IMG/VR virus record: IMGVR_UViG_3300028608_000050
Location: 1-32,819 of that record
Source: a virus
DNA length: 32,819 nucleotides
Strand: one strand, 5' to 3'
In this document: positions 16,397 through 25,776 of the stretch, piece after piece
Layout of the letters: every line of letters begins with the position of its first letter
How positions within the stretch are numbered: position 1 is the first letter of the stretch
Notes under the pieces: generated by a model
Told to the model about the DNA's origin: nothing
Databases searched by the model: none
The model's input: the letters and a program-made list of their open reading frames with translations, nothing else
Program-made: the position numbers and the translations under genes

Positions 16397-17517
16397 CACA
16401 TGCCTCCGTTGAGCAACTTAACCAGATCCGCCAGAGTGTTGGAACCGGAATCTTTCTTGGATTTAACGGCGATATCCTTGCGGGTGTAGATTTCAGGCAT
16501 ATCGCTGCCGTGGGTGTAGAAGGTGTAGATGCCGCGGTCTTCGTTGCAGACCACGATGGTGTTCGCCACTACAGCCTTGAAGATGCCTGCACGCGACACT
16601 GGGTCACGGAAGCGCTTGCCCAGATCCAGTTCCAGCTGGGTAGCCGATTCCTGGGTCATGATGAACGAGTTGGCCATGCTGTTGAAGCTGACCACACCGG
16701 TACGCACAGCAGTAAGCTTGTTACCGGTTTCGCGACGCAGGGCTTCTTTGTAGTAGCCCGACATCTCTTCGTTCTTGATGTTGAAGCGTTCTTTGATGAT
16801 GTCACGACCGCTGAGGAATTCAGGGTAGGTGATTTCACGGGTCTTCGCCATGGTCAGGCGAGCAAAGAAGCCTTCTTCGATCTTGGCGGCCGAGAAGGTA
16901 CGCTTCATGTCTTTGAACGACATTGGGACCGGGATCTGACGGAAGGTCAGCGGGAAGTCGATCTTGTTACCGCGCTCGGTGGTCAGGGTGGCGTTAACCA
17001 CTTTACCAACGGCCAGCGGGGTGTACTCGTTTAGGTCAGGCATGGACTTGCCGCCGACTTGGACGAAGTGTTGCTCGGGCTTCTTGTCGTCGTCGTCTTT
17101 GGACTTAGCCTTGTCGCCGTTCGGGATGTTGTTGTCGTAGGCTTCGCAACCCATCAACGCCATCATGCCGGCACGGTTCGGGTTGATCGAACCGATAACG
17201 TCCTTGATCTGCACACCCATTGCCACGGTGCCTTCAAGCGCCAGGTGAGTCAAGGTAGCCACTACGTCACGCAGCATAATGATCTGCATGAGATCGGCCA
17301 TGAATTCTTGGTGCAGAAGGGTCTGCTCAACACCCACCATAGGGGCAATGATAGCGCGGTTAGCACTCTCATGGACCGAGGTGGTCGAGACCACATTGTA
17401 TGAACGTTGAACCTGGCCCGCCACCTTGGCGGCGGAGTTTATGTCTTTGCTATCGGGATAAAACTTAGCTGCAATATCCAGCAGGTAAGACCCCAAACCT
17501 AGTACGTTACCAATCAT
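16396..17517 (-). CDS. Virion structural protein with possible protease sites, 373 aa
   Basis: First gene of the long minus cluster. The 373-residue protein has a helical N-terminal 125 residues that contain VGVE (61-64) and MGCE (122-125). The second precedes a short acidic Lys/Asp-rich linker (KAKSKDDDDKKPEQ) and then a beta-rich domain of about 220 residues. The MGCE site matches the S/A/G-x-E rule for phiKZ-type prohead processing, but no amphipathic helix follows it, so cleavage is only possible. GAAGGA lies about eight bases before the start. It is divergent from the gene at 17551 with 33 bases between starts. Confidence 0.7.
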   Translation of the reverse strand: MIGNVLGLGSYLLDIAAKFYPDSKDINSAAKVAGQVQRSYNVVSTTSVHESANRAIIAPMVGVEQTLLHQEFMADLMQIIMLRDVVATLTHLALEGTVAMGVQIKDVIGSINPNRAGMMALMGCEAYDNNIPNGDKAKSKDDDDKKPEQHFVQVGGKSMPDLNEYTPLAVGKVVNATLTTERGNKIDFPLTFRQIPVPMSFKDMKRTFSAAKIEEGFFARLTMAKTREITYPEFLSGRDIIKERFNIKNEEMSGYYKEALRRETGNKLTAVRTGVVSFNSMANSFIMTQESATQLELDLGKRFRDPVSRAGIFKAVVANTIVVCNEDRGIYTFYTHGSDMPEIYTRKDIAVKSKKDSGSNTLADLVKLLNGGM

Positions 17518-17550
17518 TTTGTAATTCCTTCATTAATGGGAGCCAGAGAA

Positions 17551-18627
17551 ATGGCAGATGATCCGAATCAGTATAACGGGTGGTACGACAAGACCCCAGG
17601 GAATGAAGAACCCGCAAGCGATCTAACTTCACAGACATATGACGAATGGCTGGAGTTTGCGTTTCGAGAAAACGGTGGACCCGGTTACTCAAGCGCACTG
17701 ATCAGCATGTTGAAAGGGGTACGAATTCTAGGCCCTGGGAACCAGTTGGCTCCCATCCCCGACGACACCATAGGATTAGTCTTTATTAACCGGCCGTTGT
17801 TGAACTTATCCGACGAAAACGTGATAAAACATCCTCAAATGTTGCCGTTGTATAACCCTGATCGAAATACCCTGCAACATTACGTTAAGGGGTTGCTGGA
17901 TCCGGTGTGGGGCAGAGCCAACAGTGGTAACAGTTCCATGTTGGACCCGCTCTATCCGTGGATGGGTTGCTTGACTAACCTGGTTAAGGTGTCCTCAGGT
18001 TTCCCTGACGTCAGCATGCCGGTGGAGAAGTCTACTCCTGGTATCCGTAAAGAAGTCTATCAGTACCCCAACGGGATTCTGAAGGTTAACTACGACTTCG
18101 ATATGCGCCTGACCTTCCACAACCCTAAACCGGGTGTGGTGCCGTTCATCTTCGACGTACTCAACCACTACATCGAAGGCGTAACGCTGGGCGACGAAGG
18201 CATGGAACCTTATCCAGAAGCCTTGATCCAGAACTACCGTGATTATGACGTGCGGGTTTATCACGTCATCATGAACAAGAACATGCGCAGTATTGAAGGG
18301 ATCTACTGCAACGGCTACTCCTGGCCTAACACCTACCCGTCGGGTGCGTTCAGTACCATCGACCGTACACAGAACAGTTTGCGGGGTCAGGGTCAGGATG
18401 AAGTGGAGATCAACTTCCCAAGCGTGATCTTCCGTTATAACAACTTGCGTGTTGCGGACATGTTTAACCGTACCACGCTGTTCTTTAATCCAAACATGAA
18501 CCCAAGTGTTCGGGCCAACAACTACCGTAAGTTGAAGTTCAGTGAGTACTACGCCGCTAACTACGCCGTGTGCTACCCCTGGATCAACCTGAACTCGATG
18601 GAAATGGAATACTGGGGCGATAAGTAA
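17551..18627 (+). CDS. Virion structural protein, 358 aa
   Basis: A 358-residue soluble protein rich in Asn, Tyr, Pro and Trp, typical of phage tail, baseplate or neck parts, with no enzyme motif. Start 17551 (MADDPNQYN) is preferred over 17536 because GGGAG lies eight bases before it, while the earlier ATG has nothing. Its stop abuts the ATG of the next plus gene directly, so the two form one operon. It is divergent from the minus cluster with too little space for two separate promoters, so its promoter may lie inside the 5' end of the minus gene. Family not recognised. Confidence 0.7.
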   Translation: MADDPNQYNGWYDKTPGNEEPASDLTSQTYDEWLEFAFRENGGPGYSSALISMLKGVRILGPGNQLAPIPDDTIGLVFINRPLLNLSDENVIKHPQMLPLYNPDRNTLQHYVKGLLDPVWGRANSGNSSMLDPLYPWMGCLTNLVKVSSGFPDVSMPVEKSTPGIRKEVYQYPNGILKVNYDFDMRLTFHNPKPGVVPFIFDVLNHYIEGVTLGDEGMEPYPEALIQNYRDYDVRVYHVIMNKNMRSIEGIYCNGYSWPNTYPSGAFSTIDRTQNSLRGQGQDEVEINFPSVIFRYNNLRVADMFNRTTLFFNPNMNPSVRANNYRKLKFSEYYAANYAVCYPWINLNSMEMEYWGDK

Positions 18628-21558
18628 ATGGCCGACATTACACAGAACGAATTGATCGCGTTAGCCAACAACCCCATCCGTGGGGTGAACCGAGTAGTCA
18701 ACCAGATCGAAGAGAATTACTTCGGTCGTTCGGTAAAGCTCAACAGTAAGACTCACCCGTTTGTCTTTGGTACTGACATCATCCTGGGTTCTGCTCACGG
18801 CATCTTGAACCGTGTTGATGACGCCATCGCCAAGTTGTTCCCTGCTCACGCGCGCACCACCTCCGATCTCAGTCGCCACATGTCTGAAGAAGAGCAGATC
18901 GGCATGTTCGGTACACCGTCGATCATGGACCTGCAATACGCCATCAACACTGATGTCTACATGCAGTTGGCCAAAGATGTAACAGTCATCATGGGCAAGA
19001 GTACTTTCACGTACAAAATGCTGTTGCTGCCTAAGGACTCCGAGCTGACCTTTGGTGGTTACACCTTTGGTATCGAGAACGGTATCGAGATCCGTTACAG
19101 CGAGCAAACCGGTTACCAGGTGGTTTACGATGACTCCACCAACAACCCGCTCAATCCGATCTCCAACAACCTGCTGGAACGGCGTGTAACCCCTAACGGT
19201 TACCTGACCATCGTTATCCCGTGCCGTCAGCTGGTGTGCAAGCCTAGCGAAAGCCTGACGTCTAACCAGAGTTCGGGTTGCAGCGGTGATATCGAGTTCA
19301 CCGACTACTTGTACTCGGTACGGGCCTTCCTGACAGTCGCTGGTGTTAAGCGCGAGATCCTGGTGAGCTATGACCAGGATGTGTTTGATCCAAACACTGT
19401 TACCTTGTCGTTAAGCCTGGATGTCAGCAATGGCCGCTTTAACTACAAGATTCCTGACGTCTATATCGCCAACAATCTGGGTATCGGTACTGTCGACATC
19501 TATACCTACACCACCAAGGGTGAGTTGCTGAAAGACTTTACCCAAACGGCTCTGGGTGATGTGGGGGTCAACTACCAGGACTATCGCTTCGGCGCTGGTG
19601 TCCTGGGTTCGTTCTCCAGTGCTCTGAAGTCTTCTGGTGGTATGGCCTGGCGTGCAATGACACCTACGTCGGGTGGTAGCAACGCCCTTCCGTTTGCTCA
19701 GATGAAGGCTTCCTTTATCAACGGCCGTCGTCAGCGTAATTTGCCGATCACCGAGAACAACCTGATTGGTACCGTGGAGAACTACGGCTACAACTCGGTT
19801 AAAGCCATCGACTACATGACCAAGCGTAGCTACTCGGTGACCAAGGAACTTCGGATCCAGGACAACAAGAAGCTGTTTGCACCTATGGGGTGTTTCGTGG
19901 GCAGCTACTTGGCGTCGGTTAACAGCCTGATCGGCAGTGGTGTGGTGATCGACAACGGTTCCCGCATTACTATCCCGCACAACGTGCTGTTCGACATTAC
20001 CCAGCCAACCACCGTGTTGATCAACCAGGTTACCAAGAACGCTTACGAGGCCATGGGCAACGAAGCCAAGGTTGACCTGATTACCGACACTACGTTGGTG
20101 TACACCCCGTTCTACTACGTGATGGACCTGACCAATACCCAAGCGGTGTTGCGCACCTATCACCTGGATGAACCGAAGTTCAAGAGCCAGACGTTCCAGA
20201 ACGAGAACGGTGCACTGGGTATTGATGTGGGTGTGGGTTCTGTGGCTATTGAGCAGAACGACAACGGCTACCAGATTACAGTGATTACTGCTTCTGGTAA
20301 GAGCTACCAGGAACTGGACGATTCCACCCTGGGTGTTCAGTTGTCGGTACAGCCTGAGGACACCAACAGCCTGGCCAGTATCGCAGGTACGTTGTATGGC
20401 CTGACCGAAGACGGTGAGCGTATCTGGCAGTTCAATCTGGACAGTCGCTTCGATGTAGACGTCAACGACGTACTCTACTTCACCAACTTCACCCAGTTCG
20501 GTACCTCCCAGCCTGTAACGGGTGTGCCGCTGAGTCTGGACATGACGTTGATCTTCACCTTCCAGGGCGATAAGGCTAACACCAACACCCTTTCGGATGA
20601 GAAGATCGAGCAGTCGCTGTTCAATGTGCCGATGGTGGCCATCATCGAAACGCAGTACGCGGTTACCCTGGGTAAGAAACTGGGCAACCTGTACAGTCGC
20701 ATCCGTCCGTTGGTTGGCGAAGCGCAGTACAAGAAGTATGGGGTGGATATTCCGTTCACCTATCAGGAAACGATCTACCAGCGTAACGAAGATGAAGAGA
20801 TTATCTTTATCGACGGCGTAGCACAGATCGAGCACCAGGTCGGTGATGTGATGTACGATAACAACGTACCTCCTCGCATCATGATGCAGTACACCAAGAA
20901 TGACTACCAGCTGGATGCCGAGGGTAACTACATCACTGTAGCTCCTCGTGACTTGCTGTACCACTGGGACTTCATCGGTTTCGACGGTGCTTACTTCTTC
21001 AGTCATGACCTCTATGACGTGCAGTTTGCTCAAGAGACCAAAGACTACTTCGTGGATGTGATCAGTCAAGACATGGCTTTCTTTGCATCGTCCGCACTCG
21101 ATCAGACCAGCCTGGTTTACCAGCCGCGTAATAAGCTGGGTTATCAGAAGGTAGTGGTGAACAGCAACTATACCAGTTACTTGCGTCAAGACCTGAGCTT
21201 CGTGGTTACCTATTACCTGACAGCAGCAGGCATGAAGAGCCCAAGCTTGAAGGACTCGCTGGAGGCCAGCACTCCACGGGTGTTGAACGAAGGTCTGTTC
21301 GGGGCTACAACGTTCAGTGCCAACGACCTGGCGTCTCAGTTGAAAGACGGAGCATCCAAGGAAGTGGTAGCAGTTAAACTGAGCGCGATTGCAGGTGACA
21401 GTACTGTAGACGTGATCAGTAACGCCGACAGCCTCACAGGCTTCAGTATCCGTAAACTGCTACAACAGAGTTCGGATGGTCTGTTGTCGATTAAGGAAGA
21501 CGTTGACATTGTCTTCTTGCCGCACGACGTGTCCATGGTCAACATGGGTCCGGTGTAA
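18628..21558 (+). CDS. Large virion structural protein, probably baseplate or tail, 976 aa
   Basis: The largest gene in the window. The 976-residue protein is beta-rich with many Thr, Asn, Asp and Tyr, repeated strand-turn stretches, and a helical N-terminal 100 residues (ELIALANNPIRGVNRVVNQ). It lacks a signal peptide, membrane spans and catalytic motifs. The size and composition fit a baseplate wedge, tail or fibre-attachment protein. Its start codon follows the upstream stop with no gap. The gene ends 10 bases before a strong bidirectional hairpin. Function is inferred from composition and partner genes only. Long antisense ORFs inside it are codon-bias shadows. Confidence 0.72.
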   Translation: MADITQNELIALANNPIRGVNRVVNQIEENYFGRSVKLNSKTHPFVFGTDIILGSAHGILNRVDDAIAKLFPAHARTTSDLSRHMSEEEQIGMFGTPSIMDLQYAINTDVYMQLAKDVTVIMGKSTFTYKMLLLPKDSELTFGGYTFGIENGIEIRYSEQTGYQVVYDDSTNNPLNPISNNLLERRVTPNGYLTIVIPCRQLVCKPSESLTSNQSSGCSGDIEFTDYLYSVRAFLTVAGVKREILVSYDQDVFDPNTVTLSLSLDVSNGRFNYKIPDVYIANNLGIGTVDIYTYTTKGELLKDFTQTALGDVGVNYQDYRFGAGVLGSFSSALKSSGGMAWRAMTPTSGGSNALPFAQMKASFINGRRQRNLPITENNLIGTVENYGYNSVKAIDYMTKRSYSVTKELRIQDNKKLFAPMGCFVGSYLASVNSLIGSGVVIDNGSRITIPHNVLFDITQPTTVLINQVTKNAYEAMGNEAKVDLITDTTLVYTPFYYVMDLTNTQAVLRTYHLDEPKFKSQTFQNENGALGIDVGVGSVAIEQNDNGYQITVITASGKSYQELDDSTLGVQLSVQPEDTNSLASIAGTLYGLTEDGERIWQFNLDSRFDVDVNDVLYFTNFTQFGTSQPVTGVPLSLDMTLIFTFQGDKANTNTLSDEKIEQSLFNVPMVAIIETQYAVTLGKKLGNLYSRIRPLVGEAQYKKYGVDIPFTYQETIYQRNEDEEIIFIDGVAQIEHQVGDVMYDNNVPPRIMMQYTKNDYQLDAEGNYITVAPRDLLYHWDFIGFDGAYFFSHDLYDVQFAQETKDYFVDVISQDMAFFASSALDQTSLVYQPRNKLGYQKVVVNSNYTSYLRQDLSFVVTYYLTAAGMKSPSLKDSLEASTPRVLNEGLFGATTFSANDLASQLKDGASKEVVAVKLSAIAGDSTVDVISNADSLTGFSIRKLLQQSSDGLLSIKEDVDIVFLPHDVSMVNMGPV

Positions 21559-21568
21559 AGCAGCTATA

Positions 21569-21603
21569 ACCCCTCCCACTCCTGTAAAGGGAGTGGGAGG
21601 GGT
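21569..21603. terminator. Bidirectional hairpin terminator
   Basis: ACCCCTCCCACTCC pairs perfectly with its complement across a seven-base loop. It lies between the plus gene ending at 21558 and the minus gene ending at 21613. The stop codon and leader (TAAAGCAGCTATAA) match those of the terminator at 27643-27684. Confidence 0.85.
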
Positions 21604-21612
21604 ATATGGCCG

Positions 21613-22359
21613 TTACTCAGCGGATGCAGCAGGGTACTTCGCGTTCAGGTGTGCAGCGAACAGGAAGGGCAACTGAATCTTGCTCGCCATGTCGCTGGTG
21701 CGCCAGGAGAAGTCTTTCAGGCTGTAGCCCGACATCTTCAGGTCTGGATAGAACGCACCATCCAGATAAGCTGTGTGCGCCTTTTGCAGGGTGGTTGTGA
21801 ACTCGTTGACGAACAGGTAGTCCCCGCTGATCACCAGGTCTGGAACACGGTTAAGTTCCGCCCACGAAGTCAGTGAACCATCACGCAGCTTTGGTTCAAC
21901 CTCGTAGAAGTAACCGTCCGTATACGAAGCGTACTGCAATACCTCACAACGTAATTCATTCACGAGTTCCTGGTTCTCAGTCGTGAACGAACCGTCCAGC
22001 ATGCGCTTCATGGTAGAAGACACCACGGCGTCGATGTAGGAGTAAATCGCCTCGAAGTAATCACGAGTCTCCTTCAGCTGGCCGAGTTGCTTACGCGCCT
22101 CAGCGACAGGCAAGCCGGCGTACAACACCACAGACTTGTTAGTCTCTGGGAAGCATTCCGACAACTGCACCATCAACGCATTGGCACGGGAGCCGTTACC
22201 CCAGATACCGCGGATGATCTTTGTAGCAACAGGCAGCGGCAGACCTTCGTCGTCCATTGCCTGAATCAGAGCGTCGAGTTCGTCGGTATACGTCTGAGTA
22301 GTGACCAAGGCCACGTTCTTCAGTTTGACGATCTCTTCCCACATGGCTTCTCGGCTCAT
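21613..22359 (-). CDS. Virion-cluster protein, 248 aa, function unknown
   Basis: A 248-residue, mostly helical soluble protein without recognised motifs. Its start overlaps the upstream stop in an ATGA arrangement (22356-22359), so translation is coupled to that of the internal head protein. It is the last gene of the minus operon that begins at 25693, and it ends just before the strong terminator. A structural or assembly role follows from position alone. Confidence 0.65.
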   Translation of the reverse strand: MSREAMWEEIVKLKNVALVTTQTYTDELDALIQAMDDEGLPLPVATKIIRGIWGNGSRANALMVQLSECFPETNKSVVLYAGLPVAEARKQLGQLKETRDYFEAIYSYIDAVVSSTMKRMLDGSFTTENQELVNELRCEVLQYASYTDGYFYEVEPKLRDGSLTSWAELNRVPDLVISGDYLFVNEFTTTLQKAHTAYLDGAFYPDLKMSGYSLKDFSWRTSDMASKIQLPFLFAAHLNAKYPAASAE

Positions 22360-23870
22360 AGCAATTTACCTGCCCCGATTTGTTTGGTGAAGTTGTTGAG
22401 GCTAGTTTTCACCCCACCAATATCGTTCTGGATAGCGAAGTTCACGTTGGCCGTCAGCTTCTCGCCAAACGTCTTGGCGTCAGCATCTTTGATAAAGACA
22501 CGACCCTCGATGATTGGACTGAGACCCTTGGCGCGCGCAGCCGTGACTATCTTCTCCAGGGCCTCGATGTCGCCCATCACACCGCTGTAGTAGTAGGCGT
22601 GAATACGACCATACCACTCAACCAGGCTAACGATCTGACGCTCGACCCGCAGGACTTCCTTGTTGATCGCGTAGCACATCTGGGTGAAGTTACGCACCTC
22701 GACAGACAGCGCCTGGTAGTCGGCCAGCAATTGAGGGGTATTGTAGTAACCCGCAATAGTAGCGATCTTGTCCATGTCGCTCTTGTCAACGATCTCGCCC
22801 AGGGCTTTCCAGTCAACCTTCGAGATATCGACCTCGGAGTCAACCAGTTCCTGGTAACGAGCGTTGAGACGGTTGATCTCAAGCAACGTAGCCGAAACGT
22901 CCACGCCTCTAACAACCGACGCACTGGCAGTGACTTCGCTCGCCAGACGCTTCTGCACCTGATCGAACTTGTTAGCCAGCTCTTCGTTGGAGAAGTCGAG
23001 ACTGTAGAGGTCCTTGTACAGCTTGCTCATCAGACCAGTCACTTCGGACACATCCAACGACAGCATGGTTTCGTGGAGGGCTTTGTTGATCACAGTTACT
23101 TCACTGGAATCATCACCGCCCACACGGTTACCGGCTTTAGCCCGCACACGAGAACGGTTGTACTCGTCCAGGATGACCTTCTTCAGGCGTTTGCTGGCGA
23201 GACCCATCTTGTCGCCGGCCATCTTGACCTTACCGTTCAGTTGCTGGATCAGTGGCACACAGGTACCCAGCTTTTTAACCTGGTCGATATCGCTATCGAG
23301 CTTGTTCTTCAGCAGGTGAATCTGCGCTACCCGATCCTGGCCCTTAGGCAGGTCACCGAGGAACTTCTCGACGTTGTATTCAGCGATGTTGAAACCAAAG
23401 CTGATCAGCGTGTCTTCGAATTCCTTCTTCAGATCACCGAGCGAGTCGTCGATGGCTTTAGTAATCCGCTCACTTTTGCGGAAACCAAAGATCCCCTTGA
23501 CCATGTCGACAACCCAGTCGATGGCCATGCGGATGTACTTGATGATGGTTTCGATGAAGGTCTTGAAACCGTCGTAGATCGCAGTGAAGAAGCCTTCAGC
23601 ACCCATGCGAGCATTACGCTGCGAAGGGAACGGGTCGTACTTCTCAACACCCTGAAGTTTAAGGTGGCGGGCGATCTGCTTCGAGAACGTGCCCAGCGCC
23701 AGCTGCTCAGAACCCATGACCATAACAGTCGCGTTGTTCTGATCGCTGACCTGGTAGTATTCCGTCAGGTCTACTCGCTGTTTGTTTTCGCCTGGCTGAT
23801 AGGAATCAACAGGGCTCGAGTTACCCATCTGCTGGTAATCGTCGAGACTAGTGGTTGCGGAATCACTCAC
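22356..23870 (-). CDS. Processed internal head protein, 504 aa
   Basis: A clear member of the internal head family. The propeptide (1-92) contains MGSE (52-55), GVE (74-76) and RMGAE (88-92). The last is followed by GFFTAIYDGFKTFIETI and a further hydrophobic amphipathic stretch to about 130. The body is helical, with Lys/Asp-rich segments. Mature protein probably starts at Gly93, by the phiKZ-type S/A/G-x-E rule. The start codon is GTG (23870) with GGAGG about seven bases upstream, and it overlaps the upstream stop by eight bases. The same post-site helix (GFF or GVF, then DGFK) occurs in the 27699-28784 protein. Confidence 0.78.
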   Translation of the reverse strand: MSDSATTSLDDYQQMGNSSPVDSYQPGENKQRVDLTEYYQVSDQNNATVMVMGSEQLALGTFSKQIARHLKLQGVEKYDPFPSQRNARMGAEGFFTAIYDGFKTFIETIIKYIRMAIDWVVDMVKGIFGFRKSERITKAIDDSLGDLKKEFEDTLISFGFNIAEYNVEKFLGDLPKGQDRVAQIHLLKNKLDSDIDQVKKLGTCVPLIQQLNGKVKMAGDKMGLASKRLKKVILDEYNRSRVRAKAGNRVGGDDSSEVTVINKALHETMLSLDVSEVTGLMSKLYKDLYSLDFSNEELANKFDQVQKRLASEVTASASVVRGVDVSATLLEINRLNARYQELVDSEVDISKVDWKALGEIVDKSDMDKIATIAGYYNTPQLLADYQALSVEVRNFTQMCYAINKEVLRVERQIVSLVEWYGRIHAYYYSGVMGDIEALEKIVTAARAKGLSPIIEGRVFIKDADAKTFGEKLTANVNFAIQNDIGGVKTSLNNFTKQIGAGKLL

Positions 23871-24258
23871 GGTTGGCCTCCAGCTCTTTTACCAGGTAGT
23901 CGGTCAGCACGGCGCAGGCAGGCAGTTCACCTACGTCCACGTCGTTAACGACTGTGCTGTAGCCGCTCTTGCACGGCAGGGTGCCGGTGGTCATCATGGC
24001 GCCAGCGATGGAACCGATGCGAACTTGGGCTTGCTTGTGGATCAGGGCAGCCGGGATAGGCGATACGCCGTTCCACTTGTCGAGCATGGCCCAAGCCTTT
24101 TCGTCCATCTCGGAAGTCCAACCGCCAACGCGGTACGAACGACGGATCAGCGCACGAGTGAAAGGCTCGGCCAGCAGCTTGCTCTGTTCGATCGGGCAGG
24201 TGATACCTTTTTCGGTCAGGGCTTTCTTGTATTCAAGAACATGGATCAAATGCGACAT
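23863..24258 (-). CDS. Small hypothetical protein, 131 aa
   Basis: A 131-residue protein starting MSHLIHVLEYKK. Start 24258 is preferred because AAGGA lies nine bases upstream; the longer ORF to 24339 overlaps the end of the metallopeptidase gene. It has four Cys, spread out without a zinc-finger pattern, and a small Ala/Gly-rich hydrophobic stretch (IGSIAGAMMTTG). No family is recognised. Its leader has the palindrome CCTTGCAAGG overlapping the ribosome site, as does the leader at 28785. It lies 28 bases after the metallopeptidase stop. Confidence 0.65.
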   Translation of the reverse strand: MSHLIHVLEYKKALTEKGITCPIEQSKLLAEPFTRALIRRSYRVGGWTSEMDEKAWAMLDKWNGVSPIPAALIHKQAQVRIGSIAGAMMTTGTLPCKSGYSTVVNDVDVGELPACAVLTDYLVKELEANRE

Positions 24259-24286
24259 GGTAGAGTTCCTTGCAAGGGGGAGGGTG

Positions 24287-25693
24287 TTAGGCTTCGAAGG
24301 TTTTGTTTTCTTCTTCAGGGCTGGTGTCAGTCCCGTCACGCCGTGCTTTCAAACGTGCCAGTTTAACAGCGAAGGTGTTCACCTCGTGGTTGGCGACCAC
24401 AGAAGTGTAGTGTTCGACCTCTTGGGCCTTAAAGTCAGCCTGGCTGAACACCCAACCCATGAAACGGTGGATCACGGTGGACTCATACCAAGGACGCAGG
24501 GTCTCGGCATGCTTCAACAACAGTTGCACTTCATCAGCCAATGCCTCTTTCTCAGCGGCAGGGACGCTCTTGTCTTCCTTCAGCTTTTGAATCAGCTGGC
24601 GAGCAGCATCTTCGAAGCGACGGTGGTCGGCGTTGTAAACACCCGAGTAGCCCTTGCTGAAGTAGTTAAGAACAAAGATGAAGCTGTAGAAGATCATGGC
24701 TGTAAACAAAGCACCACCCAGACCGATACTGACAGTCAGGCTGATCCACGCAGGGAATGCGATGATGGTGGTAACCGCAGCGATCATCAGGCTACTTACC
24801 ACGGTCACGATGCAACCCTGGTCAGTCAGAACACCGATGGCCGCGATGATGCCCTTGTCGCAACCCATGCGGATGGCGTACATGTCAGCCACAACCTCGG
24901 AAGACATAGCTTCTACGCCTACTGACAGACTGCGTCGCATATTACGTTGGGCGACTAATTTGTCGAAGTAGAGGAAGAGAGTTTTCTCATCCTGGTCTTG
25001 AGCAAGCTTCTGCAACTCACCCTGTTTGGCTGGTGGAACATCCAGGAGAGAAGCGATGTCCTTAAGCACTACAACGCGATCTGAGACGTCTTTGGCTTCC
25101 TGGTAGTAACGCAGGCCGGCTTTCAGATAAAGGTTGTCAGACGCGATTGTGAGCAGCATCATGCAACCGCTGAACACATGACCACACTCGTGAGCAATGG
25201 CCCCGCAAAGGATGCCAGCGAGTGGAACGCCGAACTTGGCGATCTTGTCTTTTGGAAAGGTCGCATGCAGATCCGGGTTGATCTTGAACGCCACAGGAAT
25301 GGTCTGGAAGCTACCCAGTACTTTACCCGTGGTGTAGTCGATGCCGCCCTTGAACACCTTGTCCTTGCTCTGGGTAAACCAGCGGTACATGGTGGTCTGG
25401 GTTGGCTTCAGCAGTTCGTCAACCAGGCTGTTGTTCAGTACGTGGTTGGGGGAGAAGTAACCCACGTCGACCGACAGGTTACCACTGTTGGCGAACTGTA
25501 GATCGATGTTCTTGAAGCCAGTGTATTCGTTGATGAGTTCTTTAATGCCTGGGATGGATTCTTTGCTCAGGACACCGTCTGGACTGATCTGACCTTCAAG
25601 GAACGTCGACAACTTGCGATAGAAGTCAGATGACTGGAAGTTAATGAACTCCAGTCCTCCAACAGGTCGTTTCAAAAAATCCATCGAGATCAT
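24287..25693 (-). CDS. Membrane-anchored M48-like zinc metallopeptidase, 468 aa
   Basis: Predicted zinc endopeptidase in a membrane. Residues 165-172 are AIAHECGH, a HExxH zinc site (H168, E169, H172). SSEVVADMYAIRMG at 264-277 matches the M48 third-ligand motif ExxxD (E266, D270). DHRRFEDA at 356-363 resembles the region after the M48 core. Two hydrophobic spans follow the ligands (about 293-315 and 318-345), and a charged C-terminal domain of about 120 residues comes last. HtpX has its membrane spans at the N-terminus, so the order here is unusual. GAGGAG lies nine bases before the start, and the late-type promoter motif at 25756-25767 lies just upstream. Target unknown; virion entry, membrane remodelling or cleavage of host membrane proteins are possibilities. 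Confidence 0.78.
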   Translation of the reverse strand: MISMDFLKRPVGGLEFINFQSSDFYRKLSTFLEGQISPDGVLSKESIPGIKELINEYTGFKNIDLQFANSGNLSVDVGYFSPNHVLNNSLVDELLKPTQTTMYRWFTQSKDKVFKGGIDYTTGKVLGSFQTIPVAFKINPDLHATFPKDKIAKFGVPLAGILCGAIAHECGHVFSGCMMLLTIASDNLYLKAGLRYYQEAKDVSDRVVVLKDIASLLDVPPAKQGELQKLAQDQDEKTLFLYFDKLVAQRNMRRSLSVGVEAMSSEVVADMYAIRMGCDKGIIAAIGVLTDQGCIVTVVSSLMIAAVTTIIAFPAWISLTVSIGLGGALFTAMIFYSFIFVLNYFSKGYSGVYNADHRRFEDAARQLIQKLKEDKSVPAAEKEALADEVQLLLKHAETLRPWYESTVIHRFMGWVFSQADFKAQEVEHYTSVVANHEVNTFAVKLARLKARRDGTDTSPEEENKTFEA

Positions 25694-25755
25694 GCACCTG
25701 TACTCCTCAAAGATATTTAATACTGGGACGCCATTGATATAGCGCTAAAAGCGGG

Positions 25756-25767
25756 CATAAAATGCAG
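25756..25767 (-). promoter_or_regulatory. Candidate late-type promoter motif, copy 2
   Basis: The minus strand reads CTGCATTTTATG, 11 of 12 bases identical to copy 1, about 62 bases before the metallopeptidase start. It would drive the 25693-21613 operon. The motif overlaps an alternative plus-strand ATG at 25762, which supports placing the polymerase start at 25777. TAGCGCTA lies at 25740-25747. Confidence 0.45.
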
Positions 25768-25776
25768 GATACAAAC

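Noticed and set aside
19411-21189. 592-codon ORF on the minus strand
   Set aside because: It lies fully inside the 976-residue structural gene, has His/Gln/Val-rich shadow composition, and lacks a ribosome site. It results from codon bias of the plus gene.
22380-23948. 522-codon ORF on the plus strand
   Set aside because: It is antisense to the clear internal head protein at 22356-23870, with the Val/Asp/His-rich composition typical of a shadow frame.
25762-25776. Polymerase start at ATG 25762
   Set aside because: It overlaps the minus-strand promoter-like motif and has a poorer ribosome site than ATG 25777, which follows CAGGA.
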